64,000 nt of DNA, taken from the NCBI RefSeq assembly GCF_944324505.1, contig NZ_CALUWO010000002.1, positions 186,001 through 250,000 of the forward strand. Direction: 5' to 3'. The notes under the pieces are model-generated. The model was given only the letters and a program-made list of their open reading frames with translations, did not search any database and was not told where the DNA came from. Positions 18,890 to 26,355 of the stretch are shown in pieces. A program made the translations under genes and the position numbers. Within the stretch, counting starts at the first letter, position 1. The number at the start of each line of letters is the position of its first letter. This DNA comes from an uncultured Desulfovibrio sp. GTDB lineage: Bacteria; Desulfobacterota; Desulfovibrionia; Desulfovibrionales; Desulfovibrionaceae.

Positions 18890-21151
18890 CTAGCGGCGCT
18901 CGCCACGGTCCCCGCGGTCACCGCGATCCCCGCGATCTCCACGATCGCCGCGGTCACGGCCATGCCCGCGCCGGTCCCCGCGGTCACCACGGTCGCGACG
19001 GTCGCGCTGCGGGCGGGCGGTTTCCTCGGGATTCCAGGGATGTCCCTGTTCCTCCAGCAGCACGGCCTTGCGGCTGGCGCGGATGCGGTCGCCATTGATC
19101 TCGATGACCTTCACCACCATGTCTTCGCCGATGCGGGCCACGTCGCTGGGCTGTTCCACGCGGTTCACGTCCAGCTGCGAGACATGCACCAGGGCTTCCA
19201 CATTGGGCAGCACTTCCACAATGACGCCAATGTCCATGATCTTCTTGACCTTGGCGGTATAGTTCTTGCCCAGTTCGGGGCGCTGGTCATAGTAGCTGAC
19301 CATCTCGCGGGCCTTTTCCAGAGCATCGGCCGTGGGCGCAAAGATGGAGACGCGGCCCGAGTCCTCAATGTCCACGGACGCACCCGTGGCCGAGGTGATG
19401 GCCTTGATGTTCTTGCCGCCGGGGCCGATGATGAGGCGGATGATGTCGGGATTGACATAGAGTTCGGCATGCTGGGGCGCATAGCGGGAAAGTTCCTTGC
19501 GCGGTTCGGCAATGACCTTGGCCATTTCGCCCAGGATATGCAGGCGGCCTTCGTGGGCCTGCTGCATGGCCTGACGCATGATTTCCGTGGTCAGGCCGGT
19601 AATCTTGATGTCCATCTGCACGCCGGTGACGCCTTCAGCCGTGCCGGCAATCTTGAAGTCCATGTCGCCCAGGGCGTCCTCGTCCCCCAGAATGTCCGTC
19701 AGCACGATGAACTTGTCGCCTTCCTTGATAAGCCCCATGGCCACACCGGCCACCGGCGCACTCACCGGCACGCCGGCGTCCATGAGCGACAGGGAACCGC
19801 CGCAGACGGCCGCCATGGACGACGAGCCGTTGGATTCCACGGTTTCAGCCACCACGCGCACGGTGAAGGGAAAGTCCGCTTCGGCCGGCAGCACCGGGCG
19901 CAGGGACTTTTCCGCCAGGGCGCCGTGGCCGATTTCACGCCGGGAAATGCGCACGGGCTTCACTTCCCCCACGCAGAAGGGCGGGAAGTTGTAGTGCAGC
20001 ATGAAGCGCTTGGTCACGTCACCCACCAGGCTGTCCACGCGCTGTTCATCGGTGGAGGATCCCAGCGTGGTCACCACCATGGACTTGGTTTCACCGCGGC
20101 GGAACAGGGCCGAACCATGGGCGCGGGGCAGCAGGCCGGTCTGGATGGTGATGGGGCGCACGGTCTTGGTGTCACGGCCGTCAATGCGGATGCCCTCATT
20201 GACAATGCGGGCGCGCACGATCTTCTTTTCCAGCGCACCGATGATCTCGCCCACTTCCTTGAGGTCTTCGCTTTCGGCCCAGGCCGGGTCTGCCTTGAGG
20301 GCTTCCATGACCTTGTCCTTCACCACCTTGCGGGCATCCTTGCGGGCCATTTTTTCGGGCACGCGCATGGCCTCGTCAATGCCGGCCGCGCGGGCCAGTT
20401 CTTCCACGCGGGCCACCAGCACGGGATTGTCCTCATGCGGGGTAAAGGGCATCTTTTCCTTGCCGGCCAGTTCGCGCAGGCGCAGCTGCGCCGCAATGAG
20501 AGGCTGGATTTCCTTGCGGCCCCATTCCAGAGCCTCAATGATCACCTCTTCCGGCACAAAGCGGGCTTCGCCTTCCACCATGGTCAGGGCATCGGCAGAC
20601 GCGGCAAAAACGATGTTGAGATCACTGCGCTCCTGCTCCTCGTAGGAGGGATTGAGCACAAACTGGCCGTTGATGCGGCCGATGCGCCCGCCGGCCACCG
20701 GCCCTTCAAAGGGCAGGGGCGACAGCAGCACCGCCGCCGAAGCGCCGGTGAGGGCCAGCACATCGGGATCGTTTTCCGTATCCGCGGAGATGACGCCGGC
20801 CAGCACCTGCACGTCCTCATTGAGGCCCTTGGGGAAGAGCGGACGGATGGGCCGGTCGATGAGGCGGGAAACCAGGGTTTCGCGCTCGGAAGGACGGCCG
20901 ATTTCACGGCGGAAGAAGCTGCCGGGAATGCGCCCGGCGGCGTACATCTTTTCGGAATATTCCACCGTCAGCGGAAAGAAGCCCTTGTCGAATTCCAGGG
21001 GCTGGGAGCAGACCGTGACCAGCACCACCGTGCCGCCGCACTGCATCCAGACGGCGCCGTGGGCCTGATTGGCCAGACGGCCGGTTTCCAGGATGATTTC
21101 CTTGCCGCCGACCATGGCGGTCACGCGGGTGGGATTGAGCATGTCAGACAT
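18890..21151 (-). CDS. pnp: Polyribonucleotide nucleotidyltransferase (PNPase)
   Basis: 753-residue phosphorolytic 3'-5' exoribonuclease. Two RNase PH domains (GRPSERETLVSRLIDRPIRPLFP in the first, RRGETKSMVVTTLGSS and GHGALAEKSL in the second) are followed by a KH domain (IGPGGKNIKAITSATGAS), an S1 domain (KVKKIMDIGVIVEVLPNVE) and a tail of about 40 residues built of Gly-Asp-Arg units (residues about 714-753). The start at 21151 is the usual MSDM-type N-terminus with GAGG upstream; the frame is open above it but carries no domain. Last gene of the rimP-to-pnp cluster, after rpsO. Confidence 0.97.
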   Translation of the reverse strand: MSDMLNPTRVTAMVGGKEIILETGRLANQAHGAVWMQCGGTVVLVTVCSQPLEFDKGFFPLTVEYSEKMYAAGRIPGSFFRREIGRPSERETLVSRLIDRPIRPLFPKGLNEDVQVLAGVISADTENDPDVLALTGASAAVLLSPLPFEGPVAGGRIGRINGQFVLNPSYEEQERSDLNIVFAASADALTMVEGEARFVPEEVIIEALEWGRKEIQPLIAAQLRLRELAGKEKMPFTPHEDNPVLVARVEELARAAGIDEAMRVPEKMARKDARKVVKDKVMEALKADPAWAESEDLKEVGEIIGALEKKIVRARIVNEGIRIDGRDTKTVRPITIQTGLLPRAHGSALFRRGETKSMVVTTLGSSTDEQRVDSLVGDVTKRFMLHYNFPPFCVGEVKPVRISRREIGHGALAEKSLRPVLPAEADFPFTVRVVAETVESNGSSSMAAVCGGSLSLMDAGVPVSAPVAGVAMGLIKEGDKFIVLTDILGDEDALGDMDFKIAGTAEGVTGVQMDIKITGLTTEIMRQAMQQAHEGRLHILGEMAKVIAEPRKELSRYAPQHAELYVNPDIIRLIIGPGGKNIKAITSATGASVDIEDSGRVSIFAPTADALEKAREMVSYYDQRPELGKNYTAKVKKIMDIGVIVEVLPNVEALVHVSQLDVNRVEQPSDVARIGEDMVVKVIEINGDRIRASRKAVLLEEQGHPWNPEETARPQRDRRDRGDRGDRRGHGRDRGDRGDRGDRGDRGDRGERR
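18893..19010. repeat. Short tandem repeat encoding the PNPase Gly-Asp-Arg tail
   Basis: Degenerate 9-bp units (complement of GGC/GGG GAC/GAT CGC/CGT) run through this stretch. They stay in the pnp frame and encode repeated GDR, so this is a coding repeat of alternating charge and not a CRISPR or intergenic repeat. Confidence 0.75.
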
Positions 21152-21256
21152 GATAGCCTCGAATGAAGGGGATTCCGACAAAAACGGGCAGCGGCCGGCC
21201 ACCGGCGTCTGCGGGGTCTGCTGCCTGCTTTTCCCGGACCCCCCTTCCTGCGTTAT

Positions 21257-21322
21257 GCCCCCGGGCGGGGGCGTTTTTCTGCCGCAAAATGCGGCAAGGG
21301 GGAGCCGCCCGGCGACTCCCCC
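21257..21322 (-). promoter_or_regulatory. Three consecutive hairpins in the rpsO-pnp intergenic region
   Basis: GGGGGAG/CTCCCCC (21298-21304 with 21316-21322), GCCGCA/TGCGGC (21281-21286 with 21290-21295) and GCCCCC/GGGGGC (21257-21262 with 21267-21272). The first lies 16 bp past rpsO and could act as a weak terminator. In other bacteria the rpsO-pnp leader is cut by RNase III and used for pnp autoregulation; the same role here is inference. Confidence 0.55.
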
Positions 21323-21337
21323 AGCCAAAAATCGGAC

Positions 21338-21607
21338 TTACTTGCGCAGGCCCAGCTTTTCGATGAGGGCGCGGTAACGCTGAATATCCTTCCGCTTGAG
21401 GTAGTTCAGGATATTGCGCCGCTGGCCCACCAGCTTGAGCAGACCCGTGCGGGAGTGGAAGTCCTTCTTGTGGACCTTGAAATGGCCGGTCAGCCCTTCG
21501 ATGCGGGCGGTAAGCAGGGCCACCTGCACTTCCGGCGAACCCGTGTCGCCTTCGTGTTTGGCATGGGCTTCAATAACGGCCTTTTTCTGATTAGCGTCCA
21601 TCACCAC
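21338..21607 (-). CDS. rpsO: 30S ribosomal protein S15
   Basis: 89 residues, the normal S15 length, with the family hallmark [19 protein letters not shown] and [16 protein letters not shown]. It binds the central domain of 16S rRNA early in 30S assembly. The start is taken as the GTG at 21607, 7 nt after AAGGAG; the ATG at 21601 (two codons later) is the alternative, with a 13-nt spacing. Sits between truB and pnp as in many bacteria. Confidence 0.96.
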   Translation of the reverse strand: MVMDANQKKAVIEAHAKHEGDTGSPEVQVALLTARIEGLTGHFKVHKKDFHSRTGLLKLVGQRRNILNYLKRKDIQRYRALIEKLGLRK

Positions 21608-21630
21608 AGCAGTTCTCCTTGAGGATGAAG

Positions 21631-22542
21631 TTAGTTCCAGAGTCCCCGCACAATGGTCCAGCACGGGCCGGACGGACTGTCCTGACGCCGGGCCAGGGCC
21701 AGTTCGCAACCGTTTTCCATAAGCAGGGCGCGTGTGCCCTCCTCATGGCAGGGCACAGCATGCCCGTTGCGCACCTGCCGGGCCTCGTCAGCCGAAAGGC
21801 TCACGCGGGGCCAGTGCGGCAGCGCCTCGGCAATGGGGCGCAGCCCGCGGACCATGCGGACAGGGTCGGCCAGCACATCATCCAGCGAAACGGCGGCATC
21901 CAGACCAAAGGGGTGACTGTACTCGCGGGTCAGTTCCGTGAGCACGGCTCCGCACCCGAGTCGCTTCCCCAAGCTGTGGGCCAGGGAGCGTATGTAGGTG
22001 CCGGAACTGCAGGCAACCCGAAAGCGGACAAAAGGAAGGTGCATGTCCAGCACCTCCGCCTGCGAAATTTCCATGCGCTTGACCTTCACCGGGGCGGCCT
22101 GCCCCTTGCGGGCCAGCTTGTACAGGGGCTGCCCCTGATGCTTGGCCGCAGAATAGGCGGGCACTTCCTGCTCGGTCAGCTCTTGCCAGCGGGCCACTTC
22201 GGCCCGCACGGCCTCCTCGTCAATGTCCTGCCACGGGGCCTCGCGCAGCACCTGTCCCTGGATGTCCCAGGTATCGGTTTCCTGCCCGAGGCGCAGCTGA
22301 CCGCGGTAAACCTTGCCGCCGTCCGCCAGCAGGTGCGAGGCGATCTTGGTGCCCTGCCCCAGCAGCACCAGCAGCACGCCCGAAGCCATGGGGTCCAGGG
22401 TGCCGGCATGGCCGATTTTCTTCTGCCCCAGGCGCTTGAGCATGGAAAGACAGCGGGCCGATGTCGGCCCGGAAGGCTTGTCGAGCACCAGCACGCCATG
22501 CAGTTGCGGCAGAGAGGCAGGTTGCGGATCACGGTTCGTCAT
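21631..22542 (-). CDS. truB: tRNA pseudouridine(55) synthase
   Basis: 303-residue TruB, which makes pseudouridine 55 in the T-loop of tRNAs. The catalytic Asp lies in [13 protein letters not shown] (near residue 50), followed by GQETDTWD and the RNA-binding [16 protein letters not shown]-terminal PUA-like region has [21 protein letters not shown] residues. No clear ribosome site precedes the ATG at 22542, unusual for this window. The upstream neighbour is the accessory HprK-PqqD gene, 137 bp away, where other bacteria have nrnA or rbfA directly. Confidence 0.96.
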   Translation of the reverse strand: MTNRDPQPASLPQLHGVLVLDKPSGPTSARCLSMLKRLGQKKIGHAGTLDPMASGVLLVLLGQGTKIASHLLADGGKVYRGQLRLGQETDTWDIQGQVLREAPWQDIDEEAVRAEVARWQELTEQEVPAYSAAKHQGQPLYKLARKGQAAPVKVKRMEISQAEVLDMHLPFVRFRVACSSGTYIRSLAHSLGKRLGCGAVLTELTREYSHPFGLDAAVSLDDVLADPVRMVRGLRPIAEALPHWPRVSLSADEARQVRNGHAVPCHEEGTRALLMENGCELALARRQDSPSGPCWTIVRGLWN

Positions 22543-22679
22543 AGCGCAGACAGGGAGAATAGCCGCGAAGGGCGCTCAAGTCAAAGCCTTTTCCTCACCG
22601 GCCCCTCTTCCGCCCGGCCCGGCTGACGACGTACCGCAAAGCGATCCCTGCCTGCTCCCCGGCACGGGCCGCCTGGCCC

Positions 22680-24038
22680 TCATTCCTCTGTGGGCAGCGG
22701 GGCCGCCTCCAGAAAGCCGGCCGCGCACAGCTGCTGCCGCAGGCGGCGAACATCCCGGCGGATAGTGCGGGGGGCTGTTCCCGGAAAGGCCTCTTCCAGC
22801 AGCTCCGCCAGTTCGGCCTCGCTGCCTGCCGTCTCCCAGAGCTGCCAGAGGACACAGCCCATGCTGTTGAGATGAAAAATGCGCCCTTCCGGCCCGCAGG
22901 CCCGTTCGTCCCTGGCCAGAAAGCCGCCCTCGCCCTTCTTGCGAAAAACTGTGCCCGGCCGCTGCCTCCAGGCCGCGGCCGCCTCCGTGGCGACGCGCCT
23001 GTCATGGGGACGCCGGGCAGTGCGCCGGCGCAGAACCCTTCCCCCCCGCAGCCCGGTCAGGCCAGGCGGCACGGCAGGGTCTGCCGCCGGAAGGCCGGGC
23101 GCGCTCACGCCTTCTCCCGGCCAACAGTCCAGCAAGGTCACGGCCTCTTCCAGGCTTGTGTAGCGCAGTATGCGGCAGGGCACCTGCTCCACCAGGCGGC
23201 TGGCCGTGACCAGGGCCTGCCCGGCCTTGCCGTCCCGCAGCAGAAAGCGCTGCAACATGGCCCGCAGGCCAAGACTTCCGGCCGGCGCCTCCAGGGCAGC
23301 GGGGGCGGTATCCTTCCCGCTGTCCTGCCGGTCCAGCAGCACAATGCCGTCCACGGGCAGGCGTGCCCCCGTGGGGCACAGGGGCAGCGCCAGGGGATCA
23401 CAGCACAGATAGTCGCTGTCGGCACAGGCCACGTGCTCGGCCTGGGCCAGAAAGGCGGGCAGACGGCGGGACGGCGGCAGCGGCAGGCGCAGGCGTGGCG
23501 CCAGTCCGTAGGCCACCACCTCCCCCTGCGGCGAAAGCCCCAGCATGTCATCGCCAATGCCCTGCCAGCCGGCGAGCATGAGTTCCGTCAGCAGAGCGCT
23601 CTTGCCTGCTCGGTGTTGCCCGCAGAAAAGCAGCGTCAGGCCATGGCGCGTGGCCGCGGCGCCATGCACCCCCATGCAGGGGGCGGCCAGGGCCTCGTGC
23701 ACGGCCACCAGCTCGATGGCCAGGGTGCAGGCCAGACAGGCCAGTGTGGGTTCAAAACTGTAGCCCGGCGCCAGCAGACAGCCCCGTTGCCCAGGCCGGG
23801 CCGGCGTGAAGGCCGTGGCTTCGGGACTGACGCCGTGCAGGCGAAAGCCTCCCCCGTCCAGCGGCTGCACCACAAGCAGCGGCTGCTGGTCTGCGGCAGG
23901 CGCTGCCAGCTGCACGGGCCAGCGGGCCAGCATGCGGCCAACGGCCGTCAGAGCCTCGGCCTGCCCCCTGCCGGGCAGAAAGCGCAGCACGCCCGGCAGA
24001 AAGGCAAAACGCATATCCACCGCCGCGCTCATGGGCAC
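22680..24038 (-). CDS. HPr-kinase-like P-loop domain fused to a PqqD-like (RiPP recognition) domain
   Basis: 452 residues, cytoplasmic. Residues 140-147 (GQHRAGKS) are a Walker A motif, followed by an HprK-style stretch ending in GDD at 162-164, where HPr kinases have their DD pair. This suits a serine/threonine kinase-type domain (about residues 100-300). An Arg/Pro linker leads to residues 361-446, a PqqD-like winged helix (FHLNSMGCVLWQLWE, then ELLEEAFPG and a basic RDVRRLRQQL helix). PqqD domains bind leader peptides in RiPP pathways. Start is GTG 24038 (GGGAGG 5 nt upstream) or ATG 24032. It begins 15 bp after the 97-residue Tat peptide gene. No radical SAM gene is nearby. Predicted role: leader-guided phosphorylation of the two upstream products (inference). 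Confidence 0.8.
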   Translation of the reverse strand: MPMSAAVDMRFAFLPGVLRFLPGRGQAEALTAVGRMLARWPVQLAAPAADQQPLLVVQPLDGGGFRLHGVSPEATAFTPARPGQRGCLLAPGYSFEPTLACLACTLAIELVAVHEALAAPCMGVHGAAATRHGLTLLFCGQHRAGKSALLTELMLAGWQGIGDDMLGLSPQGEVVAYGLAPRLRLPLPPSRRLPAFLAQAEHVACADSDYLCCDPLALPLCPTGARLPVDGIVLLDRQDSGKDTAPAALEAPAGSLGLRAMLQRFLLRDGKAGQALVTASRLVEQVPCRILRYTSLEEAVTLLDCWPGEGVSAPGLPAADPAVPPGLTGLRGGRVLRRRTARRPHDRRVATEAAAAWRQRPGTVFRKKGEGGFLARDERACGPEGRIFHLNSMGCVLWQLWETAGSEAELAELLEEAFPGTAPRTIRRDVRRLRQQLCAAGFLEAAPLPTEE

Positions 24039-24053
24039 ACCGGCCTCCCGGCA

Positions 24054-24347
24054 TCAGTCACGGCGGAAACCGCCAGTATCCATGCGGCGGTCGTCACGGT
24101 AGCCGCGGTCATGGCGGGCAGGATAGTCGTCATAACGGCTGTAACGGCTGCGCCGCGTGTAGCGCGTATGTGCCGTATAGCGGGTGCGCCGGGTACGGCG
24201 GGTCCTGTGCGAATGGGCCTGCGCCTCGTCCAGACCGGTAAGGGTCGGTGCGGCATAGGCCAGTCCGGCAGCCACCAGTCCCAGCAAAAAATGCCGGCGA
24301 CTGCTGCGTGTCGTTTTTCGAGACAGGTGAACAGAGGATGCGTGCAT
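24054..24347 (-). CDS. Tat-signal small protein with period-3 Ser/Thr-Arg repeat (candidate modified substrate A)
   Basis: 97 residues. Residues 15-44 are a twin-arginine signal (R17-R18, then FLLGLVAAG and a cleavage site after AQA at 42-44). The predicted mature part (from H45) is almost only Arg, Thr, Tyr, Ser, His and Asp. Ser/Thr occupy positions 46, 49, 52, 55, 58, 61, 64, 67 and 70: an exact three-residue period, mostly as Thr/Ser-Arg-x. The C-terminus is Asp/Arg-rich. The signal segment matches that of the 135-residue neighbour at 23 of 29 positions although the mature parts differ. Start at 24347 chosen for its GGAGAG site and for placing the twin Arg correctly. Cotranscribed with the HprK-PqqD gene. 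Confidence 0.82.
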   Translation of the reverse strand: MHASSVHLSRKTTRSSRRHFLLGLVAAGLAYAAPTLTGLDEAQAHSHRTRRTRRTRYTAHTRYTRRSRYSRYDDYPARHDRGYRDDRRMDTGGFRRD

Positions 24348-24430
24348 GAACGTCTCTCTCCTGAAGCATGGAGGCAATGCCGGCGTTTTCCCGCTTCGGG
24401 AGAACATGACCGACATTGCCCCAAAACGAC

Positions 24431-24473
24431 GGGACGGGACAGCCCGCGGCTGCGGGGTCCCGTCCCTTTTTTT
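24431..24473. terminator. Strong hairpin between the two Tat-peptide genes (attenuator or terminator)
   Basis: GGGACGGGAC (24431-24440) pairs with GTCCCGTCCC (24457-24466), with a further CCGC-type inner stem. On the plus strand seven T follow at once (24467-24473). On the minus strand, the direction of the genes, the T-tract is shifted by three bases (GTCGTTTT) and so is weak. It probably lowers expression of the downstream pair relative to the 135-residue protein, or stabilises that mRNA end. Confidence 0.6.
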
Positions 24474-24479
24474 CAGGTG

Positions 24480-24887
24480 TTAGATGCCAAACGGTGGCCG
24501 ACGCCCGTCGCGGTCACCAGGTCTGCCGGGCCGCGAGGGACCGGGTCTGCCGGGTCTGCCAGGACGGGAAGGACCGGGTCTGCCGGGCCTGCCGGGACGT
24601 GACGGACGCCGCCCAGGACGGGACGGTCCGCGGCGACCGGGGCGCGAGGGGCCACGTCGGCCGGGCCTGCCGGGGCGCGACGGACGACGGCCCGGACGGG
24701 ACGGACGTCTGCCCGGACGGGAACGCCGGGTGGGTCTTCCCGGAGCGGCTTCCGCCTCATCCAGGCCCAGCAGGGCAGGCGCCATATAGGCCATCCCCGC
24801 AGCCACAAGCCCGAGAAGAAAGCGACGGCGACTGATCGCCCCCTGCCCTGCTTCACGACAGGACGTCTCATTTGCATGTTCCGCCAT
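24480..24887 (-). CDS. Tat-signal small protein with Ser-Arg-Pro-Gly repeats (candidate modified substrate B)
   Basis: 135 residues. The twin-arginine signal has R20-R21-R22-F23, a hydrophobic FLLGLVAAG run and a cleavage site after AEA (45-47). The mature 88 residues are nearly all Arg, Pro, Gly and Ser. Eight Ser residues (56, 63, 70, 81, 89, 96, 107, 118) are each followed by Arg-Pro-Gly. The ATG at 24887 has a perfect AAGGAGG 6-7 nt upstream, the best ribosome site of the cluster. The gene begins 10 bp after nrnA ends, so it is likely read from the rimP-nusA-infB operon. The conserved leader and variable repetitive remainder are what a precursor recognised by the neighbouring PqqD domain would look like. 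Confidence 0.85.
   Translation of the reverse strand: MAEHANETSCREAGQGAISRRRFLLGLVAAGMAYMAPALLGLDEAEAAPGRPTRRSRPGRRPSRPGRRPSRPGRPGRRGPSRPGRRGPSRPGRRPSRPGRPGRPGPSRPGRPGRPGPSRPGRPGDRDGRRPPFGI
24516..24736. repeat. Imperfect tandem repeat encoding the Pro-Gly-Arg-Ser core
   Basis: Short GC-rich units encoding RPGR, RPS and SRPG recur without a fixed length. All stay in the reading frame of the 135-residue protein. Such DNA is prone to slippage, so repeat number may vary between strains. Confidence 0.8.
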
Positions 24888-24897
24888 AATGTCCTCC

Positions 24898-25923
24898 TTA
24901 GCAAAGATTCCTACTTTGCGTATGTTCTTTCAGAATGGCAGCAACAGAATCCACAACCTGTTCCATAGCTCGAGTTGCGTCCATGTGCAAGGTCCCGCCG
25001 GCGGCATTGAGATGACCGCCCCCACCCAGCTGCATGGCGGCACTGCGCACATCAATGCTGCCAAAGGAACGCAGGCTGAACTTGTAAACGCCCGGCGCAT
25101 CCTCGCGCAGCAGGATGGCAGCCTGTACGCCGGCAAGACGCCGCATCTGCTCCACAAAACCTTCCAGGTCCTCCTTGCAGGCGCCGCTGCGGCGCAGGTC
25201 TTCCAGCCGCACCAGGCAGGAAACCAGCCGGCCGCCGCAGTGCAGATCCAGCCGCTCCATGAGGCGCGCCCAGAGCCGCATGCGGGCCATGCTCCAGCAA
25301 TGCTCCAGCCGCTGCCGCAGCAGCGGAATATCGCAGCCGTTTTCCACAAGATGGGCGGCCAGCCGCAGCACGTGGGCACTGGTATTCCCGTGGGCAAAAC
25401 CGCCCGTGTCCGTCACAAGCCCCAAGGCTATGGCCTCGGCCAGCGGACCGCGCAAGGCCGCGCCGGCGCACAGCGCCACACAGGCCATCAGCTGGGCCGT
25501 GGCCGCCGCCTCGGGCTGTATCCAGGAAAACTCGCTGCCCATGCCGCCGCCCAGGTGATGGTCCACATTGACGGTGCGCAGGCCGGGCAGACACCTGGCC
25601 AGCTCATCGCCCAGGCGGTGCGGCTCGCCGCAGTCCAGCAGCAGGGCCGCCTGCGGCGCAAAAGGCAGGTGCTGCACGGTGTCGTGCATGACCCCGGGCA
25701 GGGGCAGAAAGCGCAGGTAGTCCGGCACGCCGCTGCGGCTGTACAGCACGCATTCCCGCCCCAGCGCCCGCAGCAGCCAGCCGGCCGCCGCCATGGAACC
25801 CAGGGCATCGCCATCGGGGTTGACGTGAGCGGCAATGATGATGCGGTCCAGCCCGCGCAGAGCCGTTACCACCTGCCGGGCCGGCTCGCGCCAGCCGTCG
25901 GGCACAAGATCAGTCAAGGGCAT
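24898..25923 (-). CDS. nrnA: NrnA-type DHH/DHHA1 phosphoesterase (nanoRNase / pAp phosphatase)
   Basis: 341 residues. DHH-domain motifs: AHVNPDGDALGS (near residue 32), LLLDCGEPHRLG, and VDHHLGGGMG. The DHHA1 substrate-binding motif GGGGHLNAAGG lies near residue 308. NrnA degrades 2-5 nt RNAs and dephosphorylates 3'-phosphoadenosine 5'-phosphate, the latter relevant to sulfate metabolism. It overlaps the DUF503 gene by 14 bp. Confidence 0.9.
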   Translation of the reverse strand: MPLTDLVPDGWREPARQVVTALRGLDRIIIAAHVNPDGDALGSMAAAGWLLRALGRECVLYSRSGVPDYLRFLPLPGVMHDTVQHLPFAPQAALLLDCGEPHRLGDELARCLPGLRTVNVDHHLGGGMGSEFSWIQPEAAATAQLMACVALCAGAALRGPLAEAIALGLVTDTGGFAHGNTSAHVLRLAAHLVENGCDIPLLRQRLEHCWSMARMRLWARLMERLDLHCGGRLVSCLVRLEDLRRSGACKEDLEGFVEQMRRLAGVQAAILLREDAPGVYKFSLRSFGSIDVRSAAMQLGGGGHLNAAGGTLHMDATRAMEQVVDSVAAILKEHTQSRNLC

Positions 25924-26209
25924 AGATTTCCACCTCGCTGTCGGTCATTTCTTCTGGACAGACCGCCTCCATCATGAGCACGCACTTGTCCATGCGGCTG
26001 CGCAGATGGCCTTCGTTATTGGACAGCGACGTGACGGCCAGGCGCAAGCGCGTAAGGCTTTCTTCCGTCCCCGCTTCGGCAACGGCCACGTTGAAGCGGT
26101 TGCGCACCTTCTGCTTGAGACTGTTGGCCACGCGGCGCTTGGCCTTGAGATTGTCGTTGCCGTGCAGGGCAAATTCCACGGTCAGCACTGCCACAAACAT
26201 TTCCGCCAT
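25910..26209 (-). CDS. DUF503 family protein
   Basis: 99 residues (MFVAVLTVEFALHGNDNLKAKRRV), matching the small cytoplasmic DUF503 family in length and in its ferredoxin-like alternation. Function unknown; the family typically lies between infB and rbfA or nrnA, as here. Start at 26209 is chosen over an upstream in-frame ATG because family members begin directly with the first strand; AAGGAG lies 12 nt upstream. Confidence 0.88.
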   Translation of the reverse strand: MAEMFVAVLTVEFALHGNDNLKAKRRVANSLKQKVRNRFNVAVAEAGTEESLTRLRLAVTSLSNNEGHLRSRMDKCVLMMEAVCPEEMTDSEVEIYALD

Positions 26210-26355
26210 AGGGCTTTTTTGCTCCTTGTCCGTTACTGCCACTATGCCCCAAAAGGCCCGCCGCCCGCAAGCCGCCTGCCCGGCAACAGAAAGGGGAACC
26301 CCCGCGCGGGAGTTCCCCTCTGTCATCCGCGGCCGCCACGGGCCGTGGCAAGTGC

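Noticed and set aside
18893..19010. Tandem short repeats as a possible mobile-element end
   Set aside because: They encode the PNPase C-terminal tail in frame.
24516..24736. Repeat array resembling a CRISPR or minisatellite
   Set aside because: Units vary in length and have no spacers; all keep the frame of the Tat-signal protein.
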